Shown in pieces: positions 25,777-33,972 of a DNA stretch of 64,000 nucleotides. Below the pieces are notes generated by a model. The model was not told where the DNA came from and ran no database searches. It was given only the letters and a program-made list of their open reading frames with translations. The first letter of the stretch is position 1, and each line of letters begins with the position of its first letter. Location of the stretch: assembly GCA_902772585.1 (NCBI GenBank), contig CACYBB010000016.1, positions 1 through 64,000 on the forward strand, read 5' to 3'. This DNA comes from an uncultured Bacteroidales bacterium (lineage in GTDB: Bacteria; Bacteroidota; Bacteroidia; Bacteroidales; Bacteroidaceae). The position numbers and the translations under genes are program-made.

Positions 25777-28488
25777 ATGGACGACGAAATAAAAGACGAC
25801 ATCATCAACTCAGAGGGTCCTGAATTTGCAGACACTCCTGACACAGGAGAGGAACCTGCTTCGCATTCAGACTACAAGCCTGTAAACCGTTTTGACGCTG
25901 CTGCCGTACATCACCTGAGCGGCATGTACCAGAACTGGTTCCTGGACTACGCTTCCTACGTTATCTTGGAGCGTGCCGTACCTCATATTGAGGACGGACT
26001 GAAACCCGTGCAGCGCCGTATCCTGCACTCCATGAAGCGCATGGACGACGGACGCTATAACAAGGTAGCAAACATTGTAGGACACACCATGCAGTTCCAC
26101 CCCCACGGCGACGCCAGTATTGGTGACGCCCTGGTGCAGATGGGACAGAAGGATCTATTGATAGACACACAGGGTAACTGGGGTAACATTCTGACAGGAA
26201 ACAGGGCTGCCGCGCCTCGATATATTGAGGCACGACTGAGCAAGTTTGCCCTCGATACCGTCTTCAACCCAAAGACCACCGATTGGCAGATGTCATACGA
26301 TGGGCGCAACAAGGAGCCTATCACCCTGCCTGTCAAGTTCCCACTATTGTTGGCTCAAGGTGCCGAGGGTATTGCCGTAGGTTTGTCGTCCAAGATTCTA
26401 CCACACAACTTCTGCGAAATCTGTGATGCCGCCATCAGCTATCTGCATGGCGAGGAGTTCCACCTCTACCCAGACTTCCCAACAGGTGGCAGCATCGATG
26501 TTAGCAAATATAACGATGGCCAGCGTGGTGGTGTCCTGAAGGTTCGTGCCAAGATAGAAAAGCTCGACTCCAAGACGCTCGTCATCCGCGAGATACCTTT
26601 CTCCAAAACTACAGAGACGGTGATTGACAGCATTCTGAAGGCTATCGAGAAGGGTAAAATCAAGGCTCGTCACGTGGAAGACCTGACAGCTGCCAAAGTA
26701 GAGATACAGGTTCAGTTGGCCCCTGGTGTATCAAGCGACAAGACGTTGGATGCCCTCTACGCCTTCTCTGACTGCGAAATCAATATTTCGCCCAACTGTT
26801 GCGTCATTGAGGACAACAAGCCGCAGTTCTTGACTGTCAGCGACGTGCTGTGCCACTCTACAGATCGCACCAAAGACCTGATTCGTCAGGAATTGGAGAT
26901 TCGCAAGGGTGAACTCTTAGAACAACTGCACTTCTGCTCGTTGGAGAAAATCTTCATCGAGGAACGCATCTATAAGGACAAAAAATTCGAACAGGCGCCC
27001 AATATCGATGCTGTGTGTGAACACATCGACGAGCGCTTGACACCCTTCTATCCGCAGATGGTTCGCGAGGTCACGAAGGACGACATCCTGAAGTTGCTGG
27101 AAATCAAGATGCAGCGCATTTTGAAGTTCAACAAGGACAAGGCCGATGAACTCATGGCTCGCATCCAGGCAGAGATTGAAGAAATCAATCGCGACCTGGC
27201 AAACCTTGTGGAAGTGACGGCCCAGTGGTTCCAGTTCCTGAAGGACAAGTACGGCAAGGATCATCCACGCATGACGGAAATCCGAAACTTCGACACCATC
27301 GAGGCTACGAAGGTCGTCGAGGCTAACCAGAAGCTGTACATCAATCGTCAGGACGGCTTCATCGGCACCAGTCTGAAGAAGGACGAGTTTGTCTGCAACT
27401 GCTCTGATATTGACGACATCATCATCTTCTATAAGGATGGTAAGTTCAAGGTTGTGAAAGTGGCTGACAAGCTGTTTGTCGGCAAGAACGTCATGTGGAT
27501 CAGCGTCTTCAAGAAGAACGACCAACGCACCATCTACAATGCCGTTTATCGTGATGGTCGCAAGGGCTATTACTACATCAAGCGCTTTAACGTCTCAAGC
27601 GTCACTCGCGATCGCGAATACGACATCACAGCAGGTACAGAGGGCTCACGCGTCGTTTATTTCACTGCTAACCCCAATGGCGAGGCTGAGGTCATCAAGG
27701 TCACACTCGACCCAGCACCCAAGCTGAAGCGTATCTTCTTCGACAAGGACTTCTCAGAAGTGCTTATCAAGGGACGTGCCGCTAAGGGAAACCTGTTGAC
27801 GAAATACCAGGTACACCGTATCGGTCTGAAGAGTCACGGACACTCAACGCTTGGTGGTCGCAAGGTGTGGTACGACCCAGACGTCAATCGTCTGAACTAC
27901 GACGAGCACGGACGTCTGCTGGGTGAATTCTTCGATGGTGACAGCATCCTGGTTATTTTGAAGAACGGCGACTACTACCTGTCAGGTTTCGACCCCAACG
28001 TACACTTTGAGGACAATATCCAGCTGATAGAGAAATACGAATCAGAGAAGATTTGGAGTTGTGTACTCTACGACGCTGACAATCAAGGCTATCCGTATAT
28101 CAAGCGTTTCCTCATGGAGGCTACGAAACGTAAGCAGAACTACATCGGTGAGAACGCCAACTCACAACAGTTGCTGCTGACAGACACCTATTATCCACGC
28201 CTGCTGGTTACCTATGGTGGCAACGATGCCTTCAGAGGTAGTGAGGAAATTGATGTTGAGCAATTCATCTCCGTCAAAGGATTCAAGGCAAAAGGTAAGC
28301 GTCTCACCACCTGGCAGATTGCCAGCATTGAAGAGTTAGAACCCCTACGCCAGCCAGAGATTCCAGAAACGCCAGATAATGAAGAGGAAGAAGAGGAAAA
28401 CCTCGATCCTGATGCAGGAAAGAGCCAGCAACAGGTTATGGACGAGATGACAGGACAACTGAGACTGTTTGATGAGGACGAAGTATAA
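25777..28488 (+). CDS. parC: DNA topoisomerase IV subunit A
   Basis: DNA-cleaving subunit of a type IIA topoisomerase, 903 residues. The catalytic Tyr is Tyr149 in RAAAPRYIEARLS, preceded by the GRAD-like FHPHGDASIGDALV and QGNWGNILTG. The C-terminal half forms the beta-pinwheel repeats, but no GyrA-box (QRRGGKG) is present, which with the length supports ParC over GyrA. The last 40 residues are very acidic (NEEEEEENLDPD). It begins at 25777 because earlier in-frame starts fall in the promoter. It overlaps the DUF3316 gene by 17 bp. ParE is not in the window. Confidence 0.9.
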   Translation: MDDEIKDDIINSEGPEFADTPDTGEEPASHSDYKPVNRFDAAAVHHLSGMYQNWFLDYASYVILERAVPHIEDGLKPVQRRILHSMKRMDDGRYNKVANIVGHTMQFHPHGDASIGDALVQMGQKDLLIDTQGNWGNILTGNRAAAPRYIEARLSKFALDTVFNPKTTDWQMSYDGRNKEPITLPVKFPLLLAQGAEGIAVGLSSKILPHNFCEICDAAISYLHGEEFHLYPDFPTGGSIDVSKYNDGQRGGVLKVRAKIEKLDSKTLVIREIPFSKTTETVIDSILKAIEKGKIKARHVEDLTAAKVEIQVQLAPGVSSDKTLDALYAFSDCEINISPNCCVIEDNKPQFLTVSDVLCHSTDRTKDLIRQELEIRKGELLEQLHFCSLEKIFIEERIYKDKKFEQAPNIDAVCEHIDERLTPFYPQMVREVTKDDILKLLEIKMQRILKFNKDKADELMARIQAEIEEINRDLANLVEVTAQWFQFLKDKYGKDHPRMTEIRNFDTIEATKVVEANQKLYINRQDGFIGTSLKKDEFVCNCSDIDDIIIFYKDGKFKVVKVADKLFVGKNVMWISVFKKNDQRTIYNAVYRDGRKGYYYIKRFNVSSVTRDREYDITAGTEGSRVVYFTANPNGEAEVIKVTLDPAPKLKRIFFDKDFSEVLIKGRAAKGNLLTKYQVHRIGLKSHGHSTLGGRKVWYDPDVNRLNYDEHGRLLGEFFDGDSILVILKNGDYYLSGFDPNVHFEDNIQLIEKYESEKIWSCVLYDADNQGYPYIKRFLMEATKRKQNYIGENANSQQLLLTDTYYPRLLVTYGGNDAFRGSEEIDVEQFISVKGFKAKGKRLTTWQIASIEELEPLRQPEIPETPDNEEEEEENLDPDAGKSQQQVMDEMTGQLRLFDEDEV

Positions 28489-29272
28489 GATAGGGCTGTT
28501 GGCTATTGGCTGTTGGCTGTTGGCACTTCCTGCTAATAGCCAAAAAACTATCACCCGTAGCACGATGATTGGTATCGGACGTACCAACATCCTTGACACC
28601 TATCTCTCTGATGAGCACTTCAAGGGTACAGGCGTGAGTTTTCTGGCTACTGTCGAACGTCAGCGTCCTGACAGCAGATGGTCAACCATCATGGAGCACG
28701 AAGGTAATCTTTCGTCCTGCGACAGTCGTCACACCCAACAGGAACTGGAGGGAGCCTACAACTTCTATTGGGGCAAGCTATACTGTTGGCAACTGCTCGA
28801 TGGAGCATTGAGTCTGCAGGCTGGTGGATTGCTCAATGCCTCGCTGGGATTCATCTACAACACCTCCAACGGCAATAATCCTGCACAGGCTCGCGCCCAC
28901 CTGAATGTGATGCCCACAGGTGTTGCCAGCTATCGGTTCCAGTTATTCAACAAGACCTTTGTGGCACGCTACGAGTTGGCGTTACCGCTGGCAGGAATTT
29001 GTTTCTCGCCCAACTACGGACAGTCATACTATGAGATTTTCAATCGTGGCGACTACGACCACAACGCTGTAGTGACCACAATGGCAACAGCACCAGAATG
29101 GCGTAATCTGCTGACGCTCGATGCAGCCATCACTCGCAAGTTGACTCTTCGTATTGGCTATCTGGGTAACATCCAGCAGTCAAAGGTTAACAACCTGCGT
29201 CAGCATGTCTGGACGCATCGTTTCCTCATTGGTATCACCAAACGCTTCAGTATCACTCCCCACGCACTATGA
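28472..29272 (+). CDS. DUF3316 outer-membrane-type protein
   Basis: Family of Bacteroidetes proteins of unknown function, 266 residues. The signal peptide MRTKYKIGLLAIGCWLLALPANSQ is encoded over a heptamer tandem repeat (28494-28524). The mature part alternates hydrophobic and aromatic residues and ends in RFLIGITKRFSITPHAL, consistent with a small beta-barrel or periplasmic beta protein. The ATG at 28472 lies inside parC in another frame; its stop overlaps the start of the S41 protease (ATGA). Co-transcription with parC is likely. Confidence 0.7.
   Translation: MRTKYKIGLLAIGCWLLALPANSQKTITRSTMIGIGRTNILDTYLSDEHFKGTGVSFLATVERQRPDSRWSTIMEHEGNLSSCDSRHTQQELEGAYNFYWGKLYCWQLLDGALSLQAGGLLNASLGFIYNTSNGNNPAQARAHLNVMPTGVASYRFQLFNKTFVARYELALPLAGICFSPNYGQSYYEIFNRGDYDHNAVVTTMATAPEWRNLLTLDAAITRKLTLRIGYLGNIQQSKVNNLRQHVWTHRFLIGITKRFSITPHAL
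28494..28524 (+). repeat. Heptamer tandem repeat GGCTGTT in a signal-peptide coding region
   Basis: Four units plus three bases: GGCTGTT, GGCTATT, GGCTGTT, GGCTGTT, GGC. Each gain or loss of one unit would shift the reading frame of the DUF3316 gene by one base. Confidence 0.8.
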
Positions 29273-30288
29273 GAAAGATTATAGATTATCTAGTCATACT
29301 AGTATTATTGGTACCATTAGTCTCCTGCGTAGATACTGAGGAACGCGACGACACACCCTCAGGCAACTTCGAGGCACTTTGGCAGATACTCGACGAGCGC
29401 TACTGTTTCTTTGACTACAAACAGAAGGAATATGGGCTAGACTGGAACGAAGTCTACAATAAATACAAAGTGCGTGTCAATGACAATATGAACACCACGC
29501 AGCTCTTCGAGGTGCTTTGCGACATGTTGGCAGAGTTGCGAGACGGACATGTTAACCTATCCAGTTCGATGGACTATGGCCGTTACTGGAAGTGGCAGGA
29601 GGACTATCCAAATAATTTCAGCGATACCCTATCACGACGTTATCTGGGTACAGACTACAAGATTGCCAGTGGTCTGCGCTATCGTGTCCTCGACGATAAC
29701 ATCGGCTATATCCGCTGTGCTTCTTTCGAATCACCTATTGGTGAAGGAAATCTTGATGAAGTTCTTTCCTATCTGCTTCTCTGTCGTGGACTGATTATTG
29801 ATATCCGTAGCAATGGTGGTGGCGACCTCACTACTGCTGAACGACTGGCTGGGCGCTTCGTACACGAGAAAACTCTAGTGGGTTATATGCAGCACAAGAC
29901 AGGAACAGGTCACAATGATTTCTCTGAACTGAAAGAGATGTATCTGGAGCCTTCGAGCAATGTGCGCTGGTACAAAAAAGTTTGCGTACTCACCAATCGT
30001 AGCGTTTATAGTGCTGCCAATGCCTTTGCTGTATGGATGCATGAACTACCAAACGTTATGCTTGTGGGCGACCATACTGGTGGCGGCAGCGGAATGCCTA
30101 TGAGTAATAGCCTGCCCAACGGATGGAGCGTACGTTTCTCTGCCTGTCCTATGTATGACGGAAAGAAACAACAGACAGAGTTTGGTATCGACCCTGATGT
30201 AAAGGTTAGTCTGAACTACGACCTCACGTATGGTAGTGCCCCTAAGGACGACATCATCGAGGCAGCTCGCCAACTTTTAGTCAAATAA
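29269..30288 (+). CDS. S41-family peptidase lipoprotein
   Basis: Predicted lipid-anchored serine protease of the C-terminal-processing/tricorn-core family, 339 residues. Lipobox LVSC with Cys20, then acidic VDTEERDD. The fold signatures are LIIDIRSNGGGDL (about residue 180) and the nucleophile region LTNRSVYSAANAFAVWM (Ser of YSAAN), followed by GDHTGGGSGMP. There is no PDZ domain. Substrate unknown. Overlaps DUF3316 by 4 bp. The promoter of the following tRNA overlaps its stop codon. Confidence 0.85.
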   Translation: MRKIIDYLVILVLLVPLVSCVDTEERDDTPSGNFEALWQILDERYCFFDYKQKEYGLDWNEVYNKYKVRVNDNMNTTQLFEVLCDMLAELRDGHVNLSSSMDYGRYWKWQEDYPNNFSDTLSRRYLGTDYKIASGLRYRVLDDNIGYIRCASFESPIGEGNLDEVLSYLLLCRGLIIDIRSNGGGDLTTAERLAGRFVHEKTLVGYMQHKTGTGHNDFSELKEMYLEPSSNVRWYKKVCVLTNRSVYSAANAFAVWMHELPNVMLVGDHTGGGSGMPMSNSLPNGWSVRFSACPMYDGKKQQTEFGIDPDVKVSLNYDLTYGSAPKDDIIEAARQLLVK

Positions 30289-30320
30289 TTTGGCTATTTC
30301 AGCAAAAAGCATTACCTTTG
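30289..30320 (+). promoter_or_regulatory. Promoter of tRNA-Leu
   Basis: TTTG at 30289-30292 immediately after the protease stop, 20 nt, TACCTTTG at 30313-30320. The tRNA begins about 48 bp later. Confidence 0.65.
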
Positions 30321-30368
30321 CACCCGCAAATTTACCTATTGGCTATTTGCTACTGTTTTTTTGCACTA

Positions 30369-30450
30369 GCGCCTGTGGCGGAATTGGTAGACGCGCTAGA
30401 CTTAGGATCTAGTGTCTCGCGACGTGCAGGTTCGAGTCCTGTCAGGCGCA
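30369..30450 (+). tRNA. tRNA-Leu (anticodon TAG)
   Basis: 82 nt. Acceptor stem GCGCCTG (30369-30375) pairs with CAGGCGC (30443-30449), discriminator A. The D-arm GGCGGAATTGGTAGACGC is typical of leucine. Anticodon loop CTTAGGA (30401-30407) gives anticodon TAG. There is a long variable arm and the T-loop TTCGAGT. CCA is not encoded. Confidence 0.95.
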
Positions 30451-30458
30451 CAGAAAAG

Positions 30459-30490
30459 AATAAGGAGACTCTCATCGGAGCCTCCTTATT
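30459..30490. terminator. Terminator after tRNA-Leu
   Basis: AATAAGGAG (30459-30467) pairs with CTCCTTATT (30482-30490), extended by an inner CTC/GAG, followed by TTCTTT. On the other strand it can also end the lipoprotein transcript from 30996. Confidence 0.8.
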
Positions 30491-30528
30491 TCTTTATCTC
30501 ATCAAGGGTTACTAGCAGTTTCCCTGGC

Positions 30529-30996
30529 TTACTTCTTCTGATAGCGAACGGTCAGCGTTGGGGTATAGGTATTTTCCAACAGCACAGAAATCAGACCTTC
30601 ACCAGCATCAAAGTTAGCCTCCTTATGGTCTTCCTTGAGGACAGGACAATCAGGCCATGCTCCCAATTCCTTCTCCAAACCATCGCGCAGCTCCTGCCAC
30701 ATCTGACGAGTACTGTCATTGGTAGAGAGGTTGTAAGTCTCCTGAACAACCATCAGCTTTTCACCATTAAAGGCAGCCAACACACGATAGTGCTCAGCAG
30801 GTGATGCCAACACGACAGTCTTTCCGCTGTCTGATGCAGCAGAGTCGACAGCAAAGCCACGTGCCATCATGGAGTCCACAAACTGAGCCACAGGCATTGT
30901 GAATGCCAGACCACGATAGTTAAAATCAGCAGGTGCATCCTTCTGACAGGCGCACAAGGCTGCGACAGCCATCAAAGCAAAAACAAGTTTCTTCAT
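30529..30996 (-). CDS. Hypothetical lipoprotein
   Basis: A 155-residue protein that I do not recognise. It begins with a short signal peptide and lipobox LCAC (Cys17), then QKDAPAD. The mature domain has a conserved-looking layout (FNYRGLAFTMPVAQFVDSMMARGF ... ENTYTPTLTVRYQKK) that suggests a small alpha/beta periplasmic domain. It is 28 bp downstream of the M16 protease in the same direction and is probably read with it, so a role beside the protease in the envelope is possible. No catalytic motif is seen. Confidence 0.65.
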   Translation of the reverse strand: MKKLVFALMAVAALCACQKDAPADFNYRGLAFTMPVAQFVDSMMARGFAVDSAASDSGKTVVLASPAEHYRVLAAFNGEKLMVVQETYNLSTNDSTRQMWQELRDGLEKELGAWPDCPVLKEDHKEANFDAGEGLISVLLENTYTPTLTVRYQKK

Positions 30997-31023
30997 ATTC
31001 GTATAATGTTTAGTTAGTTGTGA

Positions 31024-33831
31024 TTATTCTGATAACATCGTCACCTCAATGCAACGCTGAGCATCCAAGAGGCGCTGGGCCATACGTTGTACTTTCTCTG
31101 CCGTCATCTCCTCAACCATCTTGCAATAGTCTTTATCGAAATCGGCATTATCGTCCAACTCATGCCAGATGACATAGCTCCAGTAATCGTTGGTAATAGC
31201 AGCCTGCTGGTATTGCTTAACCAAATACTGCTTCACCTTATCCACGCTGCTGGCAGCAGGACCATTCTTGGCAATATTCGCCAACTGCTGGTAGATGATA
31301 GGATTCAGTTCCTCATAACGTTCAGGATCTGCATTATAGGAGATACGCAGCATGGCGTTAGGTTTATCTTCCTTGTTCAAATCAAAATCGACACCAACAC
31401 CATAGGTCCCCCCCTTCTCCTCACGAACAGAATCCGTATAGGCTATCGAGAGGCAACGCTTCAGGAAGTCCAGTTCCAGGTCGCTCTGGGGCGAGAAGGG
31501 CACATCGGCAGAGTAGTAGATGCCCACATTAGCCAATGGCGTATTCATCTTCTTGCGGAAGCGGCACACCTTTGAACCCTCAACAATCTGGGGTACATTC
31601 TTCCAGTTGACCTGCTCGTTCTTGTGGGTAGTAGGCAGCGTGGCCAGATACTGGCATACCAACTGGCGCAACTGCTGTTCATCATAGTTGCCAATGATTA
31701 CCGTCTTGAAGTTTGATGCATCGCTGAACAGATGACGATAGAGTTGCAGGATGCGATCGTAGTTCACCTTCTCGAGTGTTGCCTGAACAACAGGTTCCAG
31801 ACGCGGATGGTGACCATAAATAACTGCACGTACAGAGTCGTTATAGTCTACCTTGGGAGATGCGTTACGATTTGTCAGGAAGGCATGCGTGCGATTAATC
31901 AGGCTGGCAAAAGCCACGGTATCACGACGCGGCTGTGTGAAATAGAGGTATGCCAACTCAAACATCGTAGGCATATCTTTCAGAGATACACCACCACTGA
32001 TAACCTGTCCACGCGTGCTTACAGAAGGTTGCAAACGTACTGACTTGCCTGACAGCATACGACGCAATGTTGTAGCATCAAACTGAGCCACACCAGCATC
32101 AGTAATAGCACTATTCATCAGGTTAAAGTTAGGAATGTCCTCGTCGTCAAAGACAGAGGCACCACCATCAGCCTGCATACGCATGGAGACTGCATCGGCA
32201 GCAAAGTCCGTCTTCTTGACATACACCTTCATACCATTCGACAGCGTCCACTCAGAGAAGCCATGCTTGAAAGCCTTCTCGCTGACAATGCTTCCTGGCT
32301 GTGGCAACTCGCTAATAAGATGTTCAGCTATCTCCTGCTCTGGATAAGGTGCATACGACAACTGCTGAGCAGCCAGAATAACATTCTCTATCTGCTGTTC
32401 TGTAGGCAGCACCAGTCCTTCTTTGTCAGGAGCATACATGATAGCCACCTGATTCTTGTCTGTAATCAGTTCACGAGCAGCATTGTTCACCTCCTCCAAC
32501 GTTACCTCACGATCGAAGCGGCGTGTCAGTTCCAACTGGTCGTCAATAGAGATGAGTGGTTCGCCATTCAGAAAATGCTGGATGCAGGCTGTCACAAACT
32601 TAGAGTTTCGACGATCGTCACGCTCACGATACTTACGTTCATCGTGGTTCAGACGCATGCTCTTAGCACGTTGCAGCTCCGACTGAGTGAAACCATGTTG
32701 GCGAACACGCTCCTCAACACCTACTGCAGCGATGATACCTCCCAAGACATTGTTTTCCTGACAGCTGACAGACAATGAGAACGACTCCTTCATACGGCTG
32801 AGGAAGAACGTTGTCGCACGACCTGTAGCACTCTGATAGGGAGGATTAGCTTGTAGGCGCAGTTCAGCTAAACGGTCGTTCATCATAGCGCCTATCAGCA
32901 GGTCTATATATTCACCACGCTTATATTTCACGTCGTTCTTCTCGTTGTCAGGTGTCGCATCACGCTTCTGGTAGAGGTGACACAACACGATGGGCTGTTC
33001 GGCATCTTTCTCGATATCGACAATCATCTTCTCGTTATCACCTACAGGATAGTACTCACGCTTGGCAGGATTCTTAGGTGTGGGAATCTTGGAGAATAGT
33101 TTCTGAATCTTCTTCTCCACTTTGTTGACATCAATGTCGCCCACCACGACGATAGCCTGCAGGTCAGGACGATACCACTTATGGTAGTAGTCGCGTAAGT
33201 CCTGATAGGGGAAGTTGTCGACGATATCCATCGAACCAATAGGCATACAGTCCTCATACTTCGTACCCTTATAGACCTTCGGCATAGCCTGTTCCATCAG
33301 TCGCTGCACGGCACGTCCGGCACGACGCGTACGCCACTCTTCATGGATGACACCACGTTCCTTGTCAATCTCTGCATCTTCCAGCAACAGATAGTGACTC
33401 CAGTCGTTCAAAATCAGCAGGCAAGAGTCGAGGATACCCTCACGCTTCAAGGGAACAGAAGAGATGTTATATACCGTCTGTTCTACGCTAGTATAAGCAT
33501 TCAGGTTGGCACCAAACTTCACACCGATGGTCTCACACCAAGGAACGATACCCAACTGTTTTCCCTTACCAGGGAAGTGCTTGGTACCGTTAAAAGCCAT
33601 ATGTTCCAAGAAGTGTGCCAAACCGCGCTGACGAGGTTCCTCCTGAATGGAACCCACTTTCTGGGCGATATAGAAATCTGCCAGTCCTGCCTCTTTGGCA
33701 TTATGACGCAGATAGTATGTCAGGCCGTTCTTCAGCTTTCCTGTCCTGATGGTAGGATCTTGTGACAAGGGCTGTGCTGAGAGCACTACAGCAAGTGTCA
33801 ACAAGAACATTGTTGAAACAATTTTTCTCAT
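31024..33831 (-). CDS. M16-family zinc metalloprotease, periplasmic
   Basis: Large insulinase/PqqL-type protease of 935 residues with a cleavable signal peptide (MRKIVSTMFLLTLAVVLSAQ). The zinc motif is inverted HxxEH: AHFLEHMAFNGT, with the distal Glu in GVIHEEWRTRR. Two M16 halves are present; the second, inactive half holds VFDDEDIPNFNLMNSAITDAG. Acts on small or unfolded proteins in the periplasm. The start at 33831 places the signal peptide first; a longer reading from 33885 would cross the promoter. Promoter at 33852-33882 on the minus strand. Confidence 0.9.
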   Translation of the reverse strand: MRKIVSTMFLLTLAVVLSAQPLSQDPTIRTGKLKNGLTYYLRHNAKEAGLADFYIAQKVGSIQEEPRQRGLAHFLEHMAFNGTKHFPGKGKQLGIVPWCETIGVKFGANLNAYTSVEQTVYNISSVPLKREGILDSCLLILNDWSHYLLLEDAEIDKERGVIHEEWRTRRAGRAVQRLMEQAMPKVYKGTKYEDCMPIGSMDIVDNFPYQDLRDYYHKWYRPDLQAIVVVGDIDVNKVEKKIQKLFSKIPTPKNPAKREYYPVGDNEKMIVDIEKDAEQPIVLCHLYQKRDATPDNEKNDVKYKRGEYIDLLIGAMMNDRLAELRLQANPPYQSATGRATTFFLSRMKESFSLSVSCQENNVLGGIIAAVGVEERVRQHGFTQSELQRAKSMRLNHDERKYRERDDRRNSKFVTACIQHFLNGEPLISIDDQLELTRRFDREVTLEEVNNAARELITDKNQVAIMYAPDKEGLVLPTEQQIENVILAAQQLSYAPYPEQEIAEHLISELPQPGSIVSEKAFKHGFSEWTLSNGMKVYVKKTDFAADAVSMRMQADGGASVFDDEDIPNFNLMNSAITDAGVAQFDATTLRRMLSGKSVRLQPSVSTRGQVISGGVSLKDMPTMFELAYLYFTQPRRDTVAFASLINRTHAFLTNRNASPKVDYNDSVRAVIYGHHPRLEPVVQATLEKVNYDRILQLYRHLFSDASNFKTVIIGNYDEQQLRQLVCQYLATLPTTHKNEQVNWKNVPQIVEGSKVCRFRKKMNTPLANVGIYYSADVPFSPQSDLELDFLKRCLSIAYTDSVREEKGGTYGVGVDFDLNKEDKPNAMLRISYNADPERYEELNPIIYQQLANIAKNGPAASSVDKVKQYLVKQYQQAAITNDYWSYVIWHELDDNADFDKDYCKMVEEMTAEKVQRMAQRLLDAQRCIEVTMLSE

Positions 33832-33851
33832 CGTTCTATTGATTTTGAGCG

Positions 33852-33882
33852 CAAAGTTACGAAATACCATTGACATAAGCAA
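33852..33882 (-). promoter_or_regulatory. Promoter of the M16 protease
   Basis: On the minus strand, TTG (CAA at 33880-33882), 20 nt, TAACTTTG (33852-33859). It lies 20 bp before the ATG at 33831. Confidence 0.6.
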
Positions 33883-33924
33883 CAAGAATTAAGAAAAATT
33901 TACACACATACCTACTAATAGGTA

Positions 33925-33955
33925 TTGCGAAATCGACAAAATCTTCGTACTTTTG
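33925..33955 (+). promoter_or_regulatory. Promoter of the TonB receptor operon
   Basis: TTG at 33925-33927, 20 nt, TACTTTTG at 33948-33955, followed by a leader of about 12 nt to the ATG at 33973. Confidence 0.6.
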
Positions 33956-33972
33956 CACCATAATAATATAAT

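Noticed and set aside
25777..28488. GyrA
   Set aside because: No GyrA box, and the length and acidic C-terminus fit ParC better.
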